60,000 nucleotides of DNA. Origin: Bolinopsis microptera (lineage: Eukaryota; Ctenophora; Tentaculata; Lobata; Bolinopsidae). The notes below the pieces were generated by a model. That model was not told the DNA's origin. It saw only the letters and a program-made list of their open reading frames with translations, and made no database searches. The stretch's first letter is position 1. Every line of letters starts with the position of its first letter. The DNA lies in contig NC_087074.1 in the NCBI RefSeq assembly GCF_026151205.1, positions 10,451,226 to 10,511,225 on the forward strand. Direction: 5' to 3'. This document shows positions 1 to 13,159 of this stretch, in pieces. The position numbers were made by a program, and so were the translations under genes.

Positions 1-2262
1 AACTTTTTAAAAACGCACTTTTAAATCTGTTTCTAACAAATCAGTGCGTGGGCACGGAAAAAGAAGAGAAACTTGTATATATCCACGGTAATCTGCGCAA
101 TATCAGTGCATCTGAAAAGACTGGTGCAGCTGCACGTGGTAGTTCTCTTTTACACTACCTTAGTAAGATGTAGGAATGAAGAATTTTGTCATTTTTTAAT
201 TCGTAAACCTCGGAATGTAATATAAGTAATATAAAGGCAAACGCACTTTTCCGCACTTAAACTCACGAAAAAATCTTAACGATCTAAAGTACGCACTTTT
301 CCTGGAAAAGTAACGCACGAACCAACTATGCTCCAAAACCCAAACAACACATTCCACAGGAAATATAGAGGCGATCAGGGTCTCAGGTATATTTGCCATC
401 TTCATGAAGGGAACTTAGGGACACTTAAGCCACGGTTAAAAAAGAATCCTGGTCAAGTTGGAGAAATTTATGATTTACAACAGGGCTAGGATTGTGGTCA
501 GAGTCATGGTTAGCCCCGGCCGGTTATGGTTTCAGCCGTTTTAGACCCCCTCACCCTCCATCACACACTTTTCAGTTGCACAGCAGTTATACAAGAATTA
601 CGTTATTCACAATAGCTATGAAGATATCCACCCACAGTGTTAGATCATTTTGCACAAGGCTTTCTCTCCCCCCAGTCCAAGTGAACCTCTAGGCTCTGAC
701 TCAGCCCCTTGACCTCAGATCATGATATCATGAGATTCTGATGAATCACAAGGCGCGTCAAAATTCTTATTTTTATCACACTCATGACATTAGTATTAGC
801 ATCAAACAATTCTCCGTTTATATTGTCTAAATATTATTTCTTGAGACAAATTATATTGAAATAAACGGGATGAATATTTTTAGTAGAATAATTACTACAT
901 TGCTAGTCCTGCTACATCGCTAGTCTTGCTACATCGCTAGTCTTGAAAGCTTCAAACTGTGAAGATCAAATAGAAATTTAGCTGAAAATATTGCCAAAGT
1001 AGATGTTTTGTGCGTACCAGGATATCAGCATCTTTGTAAAATAAACTTTAAATTTGATGTGGGAAGTGAACGAGTTAACTAGCTGTATCCACTTTGTGTC
1101 TTTACTTGTAGTTAGTCGCGATCGCCTGATTTAAATTCTGTCTCTAGAAAATGCTTCAATTTATTTTTGCATGGTCACTATTCTAACATTTAGCATTGAT
1201 TGAATGACACCAAAAGAAACATGTAATTTGAAAGATACCTTTACCTGCTGGTTTAATACAACAATCCTTTTGCCGCTGTTTCTATTTATAAACTGTTCAT
1301 AACCGTGACCATGACCAGCTAGAGCTGTACTGACGTCTTCCAAGTTTAAACATTTGTAAGCTTTTTTTAACTGCAAATAAAGTAAAATTTGTGTCCTTTA
1401 AAAATGATTTCGTCTGCTAGGGATAAAATATCAAAATAGGCACACATTTTAAGTATATTTACTTTTCATAAAAAGCACATTCAATTTAATAGATATAAAA
1501 AATTACTTAACTTGCTTGATTCTGCACTAGTTTGACGATCTTAGACCCGAAATTGAACGAGAGAATCGACTTAAAATATACTAAAATTTCCAGAAATATG
1601 TTAAGATTTCCCTGATATAAATGATTAAACATAACTTTTTATTTTTCTTATACTAGTGTGTAAAGTAATAAGTACATTATTAATGATAAATAATGATAAC
1701 ATATTAGTTCTTTCATTTTTATCAAGTTGTAGGTGAGTGGTAAAACGTCATGACGATAACGACCTTCATTTTGACGACCCTATTATGGTCATCAGTCAAA
1801 GGTAACATTTTATATGGTAAAATAGCTTTACTAGTCATATTATAATTATGGACACGGGAGGCTAATAAACGTTACCACCCAAACGTTTCAGTTAACAATT
1901 GATTTATTATTTAAATAATTTTTCTGTTATGACTTACTAATCGATTACTAAGCAATTGCTTTAAAAGTACAGCCACTGATTGGATAATAAGCTATTAGCT
2001 AATTGATTAATTTGCTTATTATCCAAGTAGCAACAATTTTTCGATTAAAATAAAAATGAACCCTTGTACTGCATCCTCACAACTGGAGATGTATCAAAAT
2101 TAGTAATTACTAGTTGGTATTCATGAAAACCAAATTTCCCCACTTTTTATGAAAACGACTTACTATCATAACTTTATCGGCGTGTACATCAAATTTAATT
2201 AAAATGATTCAATTTTTTTCGAATCAACGTTCAATATCGCATATTTGAGTTATTACTTATTG
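1..2262. repeat. Mosaic dispersed repeat, copy A (truncated by window start)
   Basis: Positions 1-1068 match 10058-11116, and about 835-2262 match about 13683-15094, both in direct orientation with only scattered differences. Copy A is continuous; the other copy is split by about 2.5 kb. Near the start the motif AACGCACTTTT recurs several times. An 18-bp unit (CTACATCGCTAGTCTTG-like) is tandem three times at 895-945. Homology stops at 2262, just before the Gypsy-like relic. No transposase or RT was recognised in it, so its class is unknown. Confidence 0.85.
1245..1370 (-). CDS. Exon-like unit in repeat copy A, 42 codons, unrecognised
   Basis: On the minus strand a pyrimidine-rich tract ending TTTGCAG precedes a 126-nt open stretch that ends CAGCAG|GTAAAG, a good acceptor and donor pair. 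The 42-residue reading (starting LKKAYKCLNL, ending VVLNQQ) is phase 0 at both ends. It is kept at the same length and splice sites in the copy at 14079-14204, with two amino-acid changes. I do not recognise the protein. It could be an exon of a multi-exon gene carried by the repeat, or a duplicated host exon. No neighbouring exon was found. Confidence 0.4.
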
Positions 2263-5200
2263 TAAGACACAACGCTCAGTTGAAACGATAATATCTACAA
2301 AAGGGTGGACCGAAACGCACTAATAAAACCTAGGTCAGGATACTTATTATAGGCTCCACGAGAGCGTACCTACTGCTCTCGAAATATGATCTTGCCTGGT
2401 TAGCCAGGAGATGCGGGCTATCACTTACCTCGATCATATCCTCCTTCAGGTCTCACCAGGGTCAGGGATCGTACAGTTCCACTAATATAGTGACACCCAA
2501 CCTCAATGGACTGGTGCATTACCACCTGCACCACGATTATATGCTGGGAACCGCGAGGACTCCCAGTCTTAACACTGTCAATGATAATTATAGCACAGGA
2601 CTGTTCCTGTGCTAGTGACTCTTAGGTCACATACTTGTATGTTTTAAGTCTAGTGAAGTACGCTTATTTAAGGGGCCAGAATCGAGCTTCTGACATCAAG
2701 GTAAATAAACTAATCATTGGATACATACACTTGTTAAATGTTAGCGATAGAATAATTTAACACGTTATAGTCTAAGGCCACTCTAGGAGTACTCACCCAG
2801 TCGTCGATAGGAAAGTAGCGATAGCAGGAGAGAAGTCTCCGGACGGGCCGGCATCTGAAGTAGCGAGGTCCTTCTGCAACTGCTGAGAGCTAATCCGAGG
2901 TATGAGTTCTCCTAGTCGGCATCCTGAGATCTGCGATAGCGGCGTGGTCCTCTAGATCCAGGATTCGTGGGGGGCTGATCTCTGCGAGGGTGAGCTGCGT
3001 CACGTAATGCCTGTAATAGAAGTCATCTGAATCTCTGCGTTCGGGCGGTCTGGACCCAGGGTTCCAATGCCAAGTTCCTTGACCCCGTCTCCGATTTCCA
3101 GTTAATTAGGGGCGGACTTACATCGTGGGGGCGATCGGAGCTCTGTTCCATGGGAATTGGTACGTTGAGTAGAAAAGGTCGTTGGACATCGACCAAACGG
3201 TCAGAGCGGGAAAGGAAAACTTGTTCTAGAGAGATACTGGAACGGGGTAGAAGTTTAAGGCCACGTATACTGATACGTCTCCAATGGACAATGTACAAGC
3301 GAAGTAATCGCGAGATTCGCCATTTCGGGTGTATGTTAATATACTGGCCTCTTATTACAATCGGGGTTTTCTTAAGCTTTTTTCTTTTTTAGAGTGAGTC
3401 CTCGTAAAACAGGTAAGGGTGCCCTGTAGAGTTAGGGGCGGATGCTCAACAGCAGGTTCAGAAGTTCCATCTTCAGAGGGATTCCAAAGGTAAGGAGTCT
3501 GCGGTTTTCTACAGGACTAGAGGGCCATTTAAATTAAAATGTCTATCATTGACATGCGACGCTATAAGGGTCGATATCTAAACTTTCGATAATATAATTG
3601 CGTAATTTTGCTAAAAGAAGGCGGCATCTGCCTCTGTGATCATGACCAACGTTGAATTAAAAACACGGTACACGTGCAAAAACATCATGAGGGGCGTTCC
3701 TCGTCAAAAACATAACGTACACGTATATTCTAGTACATTTTATTATCTTAAACCCATCATTTGGGAGCTGTTAAAATAATTTAATCTGCGCTCGTAGTAT
3801 CTTCAAACTTTCAAATGAATAGTAATTTCGATTCGTGCCCCAGCACGAGACTATTTAATTTACGCTATCGTCTATCTTCTCAAACATTATTAATAAATTG
3901 TCGTGACGAGTTCATTCGAGTCTATGACGGGTAGTGTAACAGGTACATCATCACTTCTGGGATTGCTCCCCCATAGGGTTGGTAGGAGTTCTGTCGTTGC
4001 GGAAGTGTTAATTGCGTCTCAATCAGTAAGGTTTTATACTGACGCGGTGAGGGGAGGCTGCGTTGCGTCGTTTATCACCCGTGATAGTACCGTTGCGTCC
4101 CAGCGCTTGTGATACTGAAAAAGAATTCAGGTTAGTAACCCGAAAGGGAGATATGGTTCTGAGGAACCTACACTATACATGGTTTGTCTAACATGGCGTA
4201 GGTCTCTGACGAGGTCGAGCTTGTTACCGAGCAATTTCGCGGTCATGAACACAGTCGCATGACACGAAGAATCAGTTGGCAGGGATATGGCAAACAAACC
4301 GCGAGATTAGATTTAAAAATAATATATTTAGCCAATAGTGGGGTCGTTACGCCATTACGACGTTATTTGTATAAAAATTAGTGCTTAAAATCAAGTATCA
4401 AAATGTGCTGGTAGTAATATAATTTACTATTGGTCAATCTCGAACGAGCAGTGACATTATGATATATGCTTAGATACTCGTCTCGATAAGCGTGGTAATG
4501 CGGTCCCTGGTTGCTGCGGGCGGTGGTTGGAACGTCGGGATAGATGGTGGGTCTGTACCTTGTAGGGTATGGTGCCCGAAGTTTCGTGGCAACGTTTCAG
4601 TTAGTATCTCTCCTCAGTATCTGGTGTGTCGGCGCAGTCGGGGGTATTTCACCTGTGTTTACCATCATGGCGATTGTGGTAGCCGAAACGTGTTAGGCGT
4701 CTGGTTCTGCTGGTATAACGTTCGCCCGACTCCATGATCGTGATGGCTCCGCGTCTCGGCGATTTCTCGGGCAGCAATGAAAAGCTTGCGTTTGGCGCGA
4801 TGATATCTTTGGATTTATTGACAGGAAGGGGAGACGAGAGTTGCCTGCAATCCTCGCAGCGATTTTAGGTATTCGTGGAATGACTTGATCTGTTCGATGG
4901 TACCCTGATGGGCAGGTGCGGTCGCCACTAGTTCCTCAATTTTGTTTGCGTTCCTGTTGTAGCGGGCGGAGCGTTTGAACTTGGAAAGCCTCCATGGTTT
5001 CCACCAATTGTCGGTCCCACCTTCAGGAATCGCCAGAGCTTCTAAGAGACTCAAAAAAGGTTAGACCCATTGCGGGATGGGTATAGAATCCGTGGGTTCG
5101 ATGGGTTCGGTGCGTGGACATTAGTTTGACCGAAAACTACGTAGTTACGTTAAACGGTCCACTCCATGGAGCACTACTTGGTAGGTCGGATGTCGATTGC

Positions 5201-5800
5201 CGAGACCTCGGACGTGGTTTGTCGGTGTGGATGGTGCTCGCCTGTCGCTGCGGGATTCTGGGAGACGAGATTGTTACGTTCTTTTCTTTCGTGGCGCAGT
5301 AAGAGCTCCCATGATGGGCGTACCATATTAGTTTTTCGTTCCTGAAAGATTAGAGTTATGATTGATTTTTAACAAAACAATTTTAGTCGACAAGACTTTA
5401 AAGATGCTTTACGATGTTATTTGAAATAGTCTTTTAGCCAATTTGAAACTTTTGAGATGATTTTCATTCGATTTTTAATAGGACTGTGCAGTGATACTCA
5501 ATTTGTTACGTCGTGCGTAATGGTTAGGTATTAAGTATTTATAACCGTTGAAATATCGGGGCGCAAGGTATCAGGGACGGCGTCATTTATACCGTCTTTT
5601 AACTTGGGAATCTCAGCCCGAAATTCGAAATCGTGTATCGAGGAAATCGTGCTTTTGCCAAAAGTGGCTTCATCGTTACTTCTAAAAAAAAGTCATATCA
5701 CGCCTTACGGGGTTATATTACAAAATGTCTCTTATTAAAAGTTTGTCTTGTGTTCAGTATTAGTCAATGTCGGTTACCAGAGCAATTATAGTCTGCGTTT
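2263..5800 (-). other. Gene-free stretch, probable remains of an LTR element
   Basis: This stretch differs from its surroundings in being richer in G/C, with CpG and GT runs on the plus strand. It begins exactly where repeat homology stops at 2262. Minus-strand frames read proline- and arginine-rich stretches at about 4490-4740 and 4815-5054, typical of retroelement polyprotein tails, but with many stops. I saw no paired LTRs, primer-binding site or intact ORF. It probably belongs with the integrase relic at 5830-6900. Confidence 0.35.
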
Positions 5801-5829
5801 CCTTGCTTGACCACATATCACATTATACC

Positions 5830-6900
5830 GGACACGCGGTTTGTTGTGCGATTCTAGCTGATCGTCTCATGTCGGGCGGGCGGTAGTTGGAGCATTTCGT
5901 TACTGGAGGGCGTTATGAGTCGTGGTTAGGTATTGTCGGCGCGACAGGGTTTGGCGCGGCAGGCGTTAGTATTAGTGATGATAGCATCTCGTGTCTTCGG
6001 GGGTCGGTGATGTACTCGTCCTAGCATCGTGATCATTGTTAGTGATTTCGTCTTCTTCTCGCCCTTTTTTCGAACTCCCGTCCACTAGCGTCGTTTAAGG
6101 CGGCGAGCGTGGCAGATGGCATCGTTTTAATCGCTTGGAAGTGTGCTCTGAAAGACTTGAAGGTGTTTGGTCTGTTTTATACATACGTAGTATTACTTTG
6201 CTTTCTCGTTGCACCTTGTACGGTCCGAGAATTTACGGGAGAATTTTCTGCATCCTCGTTTCAAAAGCTCTTTCATGAGCCACACAAATGTTCCAGTTTG
6301 CAAGGGCTTTTACGGATTGCTTCCTGCGGCGTTATGTTCTGGATACTCTGCATGGAACCTGTAATTTCGTCGTGCTTGGTGCGCCAATGGTAAAAGTTTC
6401 TTCCGCCACACATTGTACTCGAATTCGGGTACGTTCTCAGCCAGAAGGAGGTCTCCAAAGGAGGAAGTGAACTGGTAAGCGGGCGTCTTGTGTCCCAAAC
6501 ATGAGTTTGAACGGGGCGATTCGGGGTCGAGGTTTGCGACTTGGGCGTTGTACTGATAAGATTGCATAGCGTATAAATTTATCCCAAGGAAACGTGGTTT
6601 CTATTCTGACCAGGTGCATCGATCCTTCAATGGTTTCGATGCAGTCTATCCACAACGCCGTTGCAACCCGTGGTTGCCAAGGCACGATTGTTTCTGATTG
6701 ATGCTCAATATGGCGTACGGTTCTCGCATCATCTGTGATATCAGTTGGTTCCTCGCGGCGTCACTCTGAATTGTAAGTAAGGCCAAAACCACTAAGTCTA
6801 AGTATTTGTTAATTAGCTGATTTGCGATAGATTCAGATGTTATTTTAGTAGTGGAAATTGCCCACGCGGAATTTGTTGAAAACATCATGTAAAACGGTTA
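5830..6900 (-). pseudogene. Decayed Ty3/Gypsy-like integrase relic
   Basis: Minus-strand frames, shifting several times, resemble the end of a Gypsy-type pol. At 6880-6650 there is an integrase-core-like stretch (TTKITSESIANQLINKYL, then a SDAARN segment where the family has SDxGxxF). At 6600-6450 follows APFKLMFGTQDARLPV, like the APFELVFGRxPRLP segment downstream of the third catalytic residue. At about 5850 an RRSARIAQ basic tail resembles Gypsy C-termini. Several frameshifts and stops separate these blocks, so no active protein is possible. BEL-type retroelements are an alternative. No LTR pair was found. Confidence 0.55.
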
Positions 6901-7143
6901 GATGATAGTTATTATTTTTCGTGCGTGGTAGTTTTCAACGTTGTCGATAGATAACGTTGAAGTCGGAGAGCTTGTTGCAGTATTGTGATAGGGGCTGTTT
7001 TAGGTCTTCTCGGCGGGCTTTTTCATCACACCACAGCTGGCGCAGTCTTGGCGTACAGTTCTGCGTCGTATCTCATCGATTTTCTCAGTCGAAAAGGTTG
7101 ACTTAAGCACAGACTTATTTGGGCGGCCGGAGCGTGTCCTGAG

Positions 7144-8216
7144 TCTGCATCAACGGTACTGTGGCTCTTACTAACTTTTACAACAATAGATCTCGAGTTA
7201 TCCTATCAGAGGAATCGCTTTTTCAAGAGGACAGGAAAATATTGAAAAACGCAGTGATACCACCCAGTAACGATTCTTGTGACTTCAAAGCCTGTGGTTT
7301 CAACAGACGAATATCTCCGATAGAGGAACTGCCAACGGATCAAGTACAAAAGTGTACAAAACCTTGGGAATGCGTAACTCTAGCAGTAAAAACTGCCCGT
7401 AGGCCCCATTTAGTTGCTCGTTTAGCTCAGTCAGTCAGGGATAGTTATGGATATGACTTGCCGATAGCTTGCTACGACGACGGGCCAGATGATTACCCTC
7501 GAGATATTAGAGATCGGTTAGCTCAGTATCCGTTACTGACGTACGTTGTCAGTGACGATGAGGATTTGGGAATAGCAGAGGGGAGAAACCAAGCCCTCAA
7601 AATGGTTGATACGAAATATTTCTTCCTTTTAGACGACGACATGGTGTTTATGAACACAACAGATATGCAAACTATGATCGATATTTTGGACACGACTGAC
7701 GCCACACTTGTTGGTGGTCAGTTATATCATTCTAAAAATTGGGCAGCTTTACTGAAGTTTGGATATTTCGGTGGAACCCTCAGAAGATTGGGATACTTCC
7801 CTGGAACTTGTTCGAAACTTAACCAAACTGTTCCAAACTTCCCGCGGTGCTTCAGATGCGAACTTAACTCAAATATTTGGATGGCAAGGACTGAGCCGAT
7901 TCTACAAATCGGGGGATGGGATCCAGAGCTGAAGGTTTTTGAGCACAAGGATATTTTTATTAAGATGAAAGCAGCAGGTTACAAACTAGTTACCTGTCGG
8001 GGAATATATCTTAAGCACGATAAACCTGACAAAGACAGCCCAGACCAGGTTGAGGGCTTTTCTGAAAAAAGGCATCGAGGCCTGAAGAGGTTTTGGAGTT
8101 TAACATCAGGGAGGTACAACGTACACGATATTTTTGATTACCTTGGTGCAGATGTTAACGAAGATGGTGACCCGGTTTTAGTTAATGGACCGCCACCAAG
8201 CGATTATTTATGCTAA
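7144..8216 (+). CDS. Beta-1,4-N-acetylgalactosaminyltransferase-like glycosyltransferase (GT12-type), terminal exon
   Basis: A long open frame reads a catalytic domain like that of B4GALNT/GM2-synthase enzymes, Golgi enzymes that add GalNAc from UDP-GalNAc to glycolipid or glycoprotein sugars. Counting from the GTG at 7161, residues 130-146 hold SDDEDLGIAEGRNQAL and residues 153-161 YFFLLDDDM; the aspartates of DDD (158-160) are the metal and nucleotide-sugar site. A GGWDPELKVFEHKD block follows near 253. The ORF ends with TAA at 8214-8216. No ATG fits the start: the frame opens just after TCCTGAG, a possible acceptor giving a phase-1 junction at 7144, and a TGA lies just upstream. So this is the 3' coding exon; upstream exons with cytosolic tail and membrane anchor are not visible. 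A decayed relative lies at 22320-23330. Confidence 0.85.
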
Positions 8217-8860
8217 GCTAAAACTTAATAGTGAATCGCGGTTCTAAATACTTGAAAACAGGATGGATTACACTGTAAAGCACCATGATGTATTATAAAT
8301 ATAATGAGGATTATTCTGGGCGAAGAATGATATTCATATAGTTACTAAGGGGGAAAATCTATCAACAAAAAACGATTATCTTAAAAAATTCAAATTTTAT
8401 TGGAGTTATTGTATAAAAATGCGTTACTGATTAAGATAATTCACGTCCAAATATGATTTTAATTTTCATGCATGATGTTAAATCGAACAATATAAATGAA
8501 ATATACCCCTAGAGGAAGGGATTCAGGACTCGTGAGTCGTTTGCAATTATTTGTTAAAATTAAATAATATTTAACAATTTGAACCATTATAAACCTTGAC
8601 GACATGCCAAGTGATGCAAGTTATAAGGAAGTGGTTTAACATAAAATAAGTCACCAGATGCTTCTGCTGTATTACTATTAATGGAGCGAGTGCTACGAGA
8701 GGAATTGGATCGGCACACGACACACCGCACCCCAATTTCCTCCAACTAAACCCTTACATGCGCGTATAATTCTGACACGAATGTTTTAATGTTTGGTCTG
8801 CATCACAGGATTGAATGATTAAGTTCAACTGGCGGTCTCAGTTCTTCCACTTCTTGGGAG
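8217..8860. other. Presumed 3' UTR and intergenic, no gene seen
   Basis: AT-rich sequence after the glycosyltransferase stop. The motif CCCTTACATGCGC at about 8751-8763 is the reverse complement of the end of the minisatellite unit that starts at 8863. Otherwise nothing was recognised. Confidence 0.4.
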
Positions 8861-8862
8861 AC

Positions 8863-9062
8863 TGGGCTGCACCGTGGTTTGCTGATTACTGCGCATGTAA
8901 GGGTTGGGGGGAGACTGGGCTGCACCGTGGTTTGCTGATTACTGCGCATGTAAGGGTTGGGGAGACTGGGCTGCACCGTGGTTTGCTGATTACTGCGCAT
9001 GTAAGGGTTGACCATGGGCTGCACCGTGGTTTGCTGATTACTGCGCATGTAAGGGTTGGGGA
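8863..9062 (+). repeat. Minisatellite, four units of about 50 bp
   Basis: Four near-identical units begin with GGGCTGCACCGTGGTTTGCT and end with GCGCATGTAAGGGTTGGG. They differ mainly in the number of G residues at the joint, and the last unit begins with CCATGGGCTG. The long frames across it on both strands are repeat translations, not genes. Confidence 0.95.
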
Positions 9063-10057
9063 GGAAATTGGGTTAGGTGCTGATCAAATTCATTTTTCTC
9101 TCGTAGTACTGGCTCCATTAATACCATTGGGCACTGCGGACCAGAATCTTAAAATTATGGACAACCTGGTGTCAAAATTCCGTGCGCTACTTTATATTAT
9201 GTGCTATTTGATACATAATCTCTGGCGAACTACAATTATACGTGTGCACCAGGTAAAGGTAAAGACCTGGCTTCAAACCACCATTTCTGTATCAGCCTCA
9301 TTGAGTTTTTTGAAGCTCATGTTCCACTGAGCCTCTTTAGCCGTCGCGTTATAAGAACGATATGTTTTTCACTCTTTGCACCTGGCCACTATTCATTAGT
9401 GTTTCCACAATCCACTACAAAAAGTCTTACCTCATTGGGTTAAAAAACTTATACTCCACAGAAATGCGTCTTGATAACTTTGAAAGTCATTTGCTACAAA
9501 TATTTTAAATCGTTATACCTATTTTAGAAAAATATGTTTTTTAGTTTGCCTTTCCAGTAGTGTTTTATGCAATTGTCTGGACTTTCAAGTTCTGGAGAGT
9601 ATTTTGAATTTTTGTAGTTCTGTCTGCAATCGTGGCGGAGGATGATCTACGCTCGATATCACGTGACTAAATTTGACACATTTTCTTTGTGGGTGTGACT
9701 GCAGACAAAACGTAACTCTAACCCTCTACTGTAAGACCAACCTCTAAGCTAACTGAAAAAAAAACCTTATAGATTTAATCCACCTTTTTGTATAGGCATG
9801 TAATTAAGTGATAAAAACAGTTATCTAAATCTTTGATAACTCATTACTCATTAGGGAAGAAATTTCACCATATGTAAATGTTGTTTGGGACGTCTCTTAA
9901 CAATTCACGCTTTCTAAATTTTGTACACCGATTGTTCCATCCCATCAAGTGTTAGTGATATAAAGGGAGGTACATGATAGTCATGCTGTAGTTTCGAGCA
10001 TAGTTGGTTCGTACGCGCTAAACGCACTTTTAAAACCAAACGCACTTTACACACGAA
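9063..10057. other. Intergenic, no gene seen
   Basis: AT-rich unique-looking sequence between the minisatellite and repeat copy B. No ORF with recognisable content. AACGCACTTT motifs of the following repeat begin at 10020. Confidence 0.4.
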
Positions 10058-11116
10058 AACTTTTTAAAAACGCACTTTTAAATTTGTTTCTAACAAATCA
10101 GTGCGTGGGCACGGAAAAAGAAGAGAAACTTGTATATATCCACGGTAATCTGCGCAATATCAGTGCATCTGAAAATACTGGTGCAGCTGCACGTGGTAGT
10201 TCTCTTTTACACTACCTTAGTAAGATGTAGGAATGAAGAATTTTGTCATTTTTTAATTCGTAAACCTCGTAATGTAATATACGTAATATAAAGGCAAACG
10301 CACTTTTCCGCACTTAAACTCACGAAAAAATCTTCACGAACTAAACGCACTTTTCCTGGAAAAGTAACGCACGAACCAACTATGCTCCAAAACCCAAACA
10401 ACACATTCCACAGGAAATATAGAGGCGATCAGGGTCTCAGGTATATTTGCCATCTTCATGAAGGGAACTTAGGGACACTTAAGCCACGGTTAAAAAAGAA
10501 TCCTGGTCAAGTTGGAGAAATTTATGATTTACAACAGGGCTAGGATTGTGGTCAGAGTCATGGTTAGCCCCGGCCGGGTTATGGTTTCAGCCGTTTTAGA
10601 CCCCCTCACCCTCCATCACACACTTTTCAGTTGCACAGCAGTTATACTTATACAAGAATTACGTTATTCACAATAGCTATGAAGATATCCACCCACAGTG
10701 TTAGATCATTTTGCACAAGGCTTTCTCTCCCCCGGTCCCAAGGAACCTCTAGGCTCTGACTCAGGTCCTTAAACTGAGATCATGATATCATGAGATTCTG
10801 ATGAATCACAAGGCGCGTCACAATTCTTATTTTTATCAGACTTATGACATTAGTATTAGCATCAAACAATTCTCCGTTTATAATGTCTAAATATTATTTC
10901 TTGAGACAAATTATATTGAAATAAACGGGATGAATATTCTTAGTAGAATAATTACTACATTGCTAGTCCTGCTACATCGCTAGTCTTGAAAGCTTCGAAC
11001 TGTGAAGATCAAATAGAAATTTATCTGAAAATATTGCCAAAGTAGATGTTTTGTGCTTACCAGGATATCAGCATCTTTATAAAATAAACTTTAAATTTGA
11101 TGTGGGAAGTGAAAGA
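10058..11116. repeat. Mosaic dispersed repeat, copy B part 1
   Basis: Matches 1-1068 nearly base for base, including the AACGCACTTTT motifs, the CATTTTTTAATTCG block and the CTACATCGCTAGTC units (two here, three in copy A). The match ends near 11116, after which sequence unrelated to copy A follows. The 95-codon ORF spanning its end (11051-11338) is unrecognised. Confidence 0.85.
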
Positions 11117-11425
11117 GTTCAAGAGCTGTTTACTATATTCGATCGCAAAACTAGGTTTTCAAGGTGCGGGGAATTTCTTGAAATGAAATCGAAGCAGTTG
11201 GAATCAGATCACCATGAAATCTGCCATTCAGGACGCTGTACAAGCTATATAGATTATAGGATCAAGTCATGTACACTACACATTATCAATTTTTTTCTAA
11301 TGTTTGAAAATTTGATCGTTGGTATGAACTTCAAGTAGATTGGCGGCAAACATCTGTTAGTTGTATAGTGCTTGATAAAGTATGCATTAAGTATTGAATA
11401 TGGAACAAAGTCATAAAGAGCTTGA

Positions 11426-12035
11426 AAGCTCTGGTGACGTCATAGTCACCTGACCTCAGACCCAATCAATTGAGTTCTGGCTTGGTCAGCCCCCTGTCAC
11501 CCGTTCTTGAGGTGAGGTACGACACCTTGCTAACCCAATCAATGTCTGGAAAACTGCAAATTTTCACATGCTAAACTTACAAGGTAGGGGTAAGAGTCTT
11601 AAAGAATTGTGCGAGATGACGATACATAGAGGCCGCAGAATTATGAGGACTACCAGATCCTCGTGGAACTTAAGCGATCCATGATATCATGACAGGCCCT
11701 ATAGTATAAGATACATTTCAGGACAGGAAATTCTATTGCAATTATCGACTTACGAAATTTAGGTTAATTTCTATCTGGAAGATAACCAAACAAAACAAAT
11801 AAATAACTAAATAAGGATATGCCATATGGTAACATCGTCATCTTGCACGACTCCTTAAGAATCTTAAATGCTGCGCATGTGAAAATTTGCAGCCTTCCAG
11901 ACATTTATTGGATTAACGAGGTGTCGTACGTCACCTCAATTAAGATCAGGTAACAGAGAGCTGACCCAATTGATCGGGTCGGAGGTCACGTGATTAAGAG
12001 CCTAAAGTCACGTGACTATAACGTCACCAGAGCTT
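11426..12035. mobile_element. Foldback/MITE-like element with about 160-bp inverted arms
   Basis: AGCTCTGGTGACGTCATAGT at 11427 recurs inverted at 12016-12035. The arms run about 11426-11590 and 11865-12035 with some mismatches, around a spacer of about 275 bp that includes paired CCATGATATCATG and GTCGTACGTCACC-like pieces. No coding capacity is seen and no clear target duplication was found. Confidence 0.75.
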
Positions 12036-13009
12036 CATGTTCTCCGTTTCCCGCTCATTGGACCAGGTGATCTCGCATGCTTTTTATTTGAATCTAAGAA
12101 TGTGGAATGTGAATGTAAGTGTAATTCTAATTCCTCCCATAGAAAGCCAGATTAATTTTTTGAGAGAAAGCTAGATATTTACCAAAATATAATCGACATT
12201 GTTATAAACTCATATTGATGACCGTTCCTGACCTAAAAGTAAAACAAATATTTCACAATATTCTAGAAGGTTATGGATTATTCTATGAGTACAGGGTATC
12301 CAAGCCTGCATCCTAACTATTATAATGAAAAATTCGTCGCAACTTTATTTTTAGATTCCAAGATTTATTGAATTTGCATTTTTATTGTTGCATATATTTT
12401 CATTTTCCACTCTATTGCAAGTTAATTATTATTATTATTTTGACCCTTGCACAAACTTATCATTGAGGACAATACCAATTTTGTCTGTCTATTTCTTGCT
12501 TCCAATCGAATTAGATGATAGCGGTGCTTTATTGAAATAATGATCCCTGGAGGTCCAGTAAAAGTCTTCAGTCGCAGACTGACATTAACCATATAAAAAT
12601 AGAATCGTCTTCGCAAATTCCACCTTATAGATCATTTGGCTTGAAAATATGATCTTACGTGACGTATACAGGATTTTCTGCATCTCGGCCTCCTATATTC
12701 ACATTGTTTTATTTACGTTGTTTTATTTACGTTGTTTTATCTACGTTGTTTTATTTACGTTGACCACATTTTATTCACGTTGACCACTCTTTCACAGTTT
12801 GTTATTAAGCTTGTTTTAACCTTATTTCATGTTATTGTTATGTTATGTCGGGTGATGGATTTTGAATACTATTTTACTTTGAAACTGCAATCGAATAAAA
12901 ATATGCAGTCTGGAAGAAAATTGTATAGAATTTTGCAATATGAATATGGCAGGTAGAATTCTGTGGATTTTCAAAACTTTTGTGAAAATTATGTTGCAGG
13001 TAAAACAGT
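12036..13009. other. Intergenic with a short tandem repeat
   Basis: About 12700-12777 holds five loose copies of a 16-bp unit (ACGTTGTTTTATTT). The rest is AT-rich with no supported gene. At 13010 TA|CCTTAGGGCC looks like the left end of another element of the TA|CCTT family, but its right end was not found. Confidence 0.6.
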
Positions 13010-13159
13010 TACCTTAGGGCCAATAAATTTGGTTCACAATAAATCTGGTTACCATAATTTTGGTTACCATAATTTGAGTCACAAATTTCGCAAATTTTTA
13101 GTCTGCAAAAATTTTAGTCACATTTTTCGACTTTTCGAGACCATTTTCCATTCCATTTA

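Noticed and set aside
2263-7140. A complete LTR retrotransposon with paired LTRs.
   Set aside because: Only integrase-region debris could be read; no direct terminal repeats were found by eye.
8803-9330. Repetitive ORFs on both strands over the 50-bp tandem repeat.
   Set aside because: The reading is a by-product of a repeat with unit lengths near a multiple of three; frames break where the G count changes.
11051-11338. A 95-codon ORF as a gene spanning the end of repeat copy B1.
   Set aside because: It is part repeat, part unrelated DNA, with no start context, splice sites or recognisable motif.
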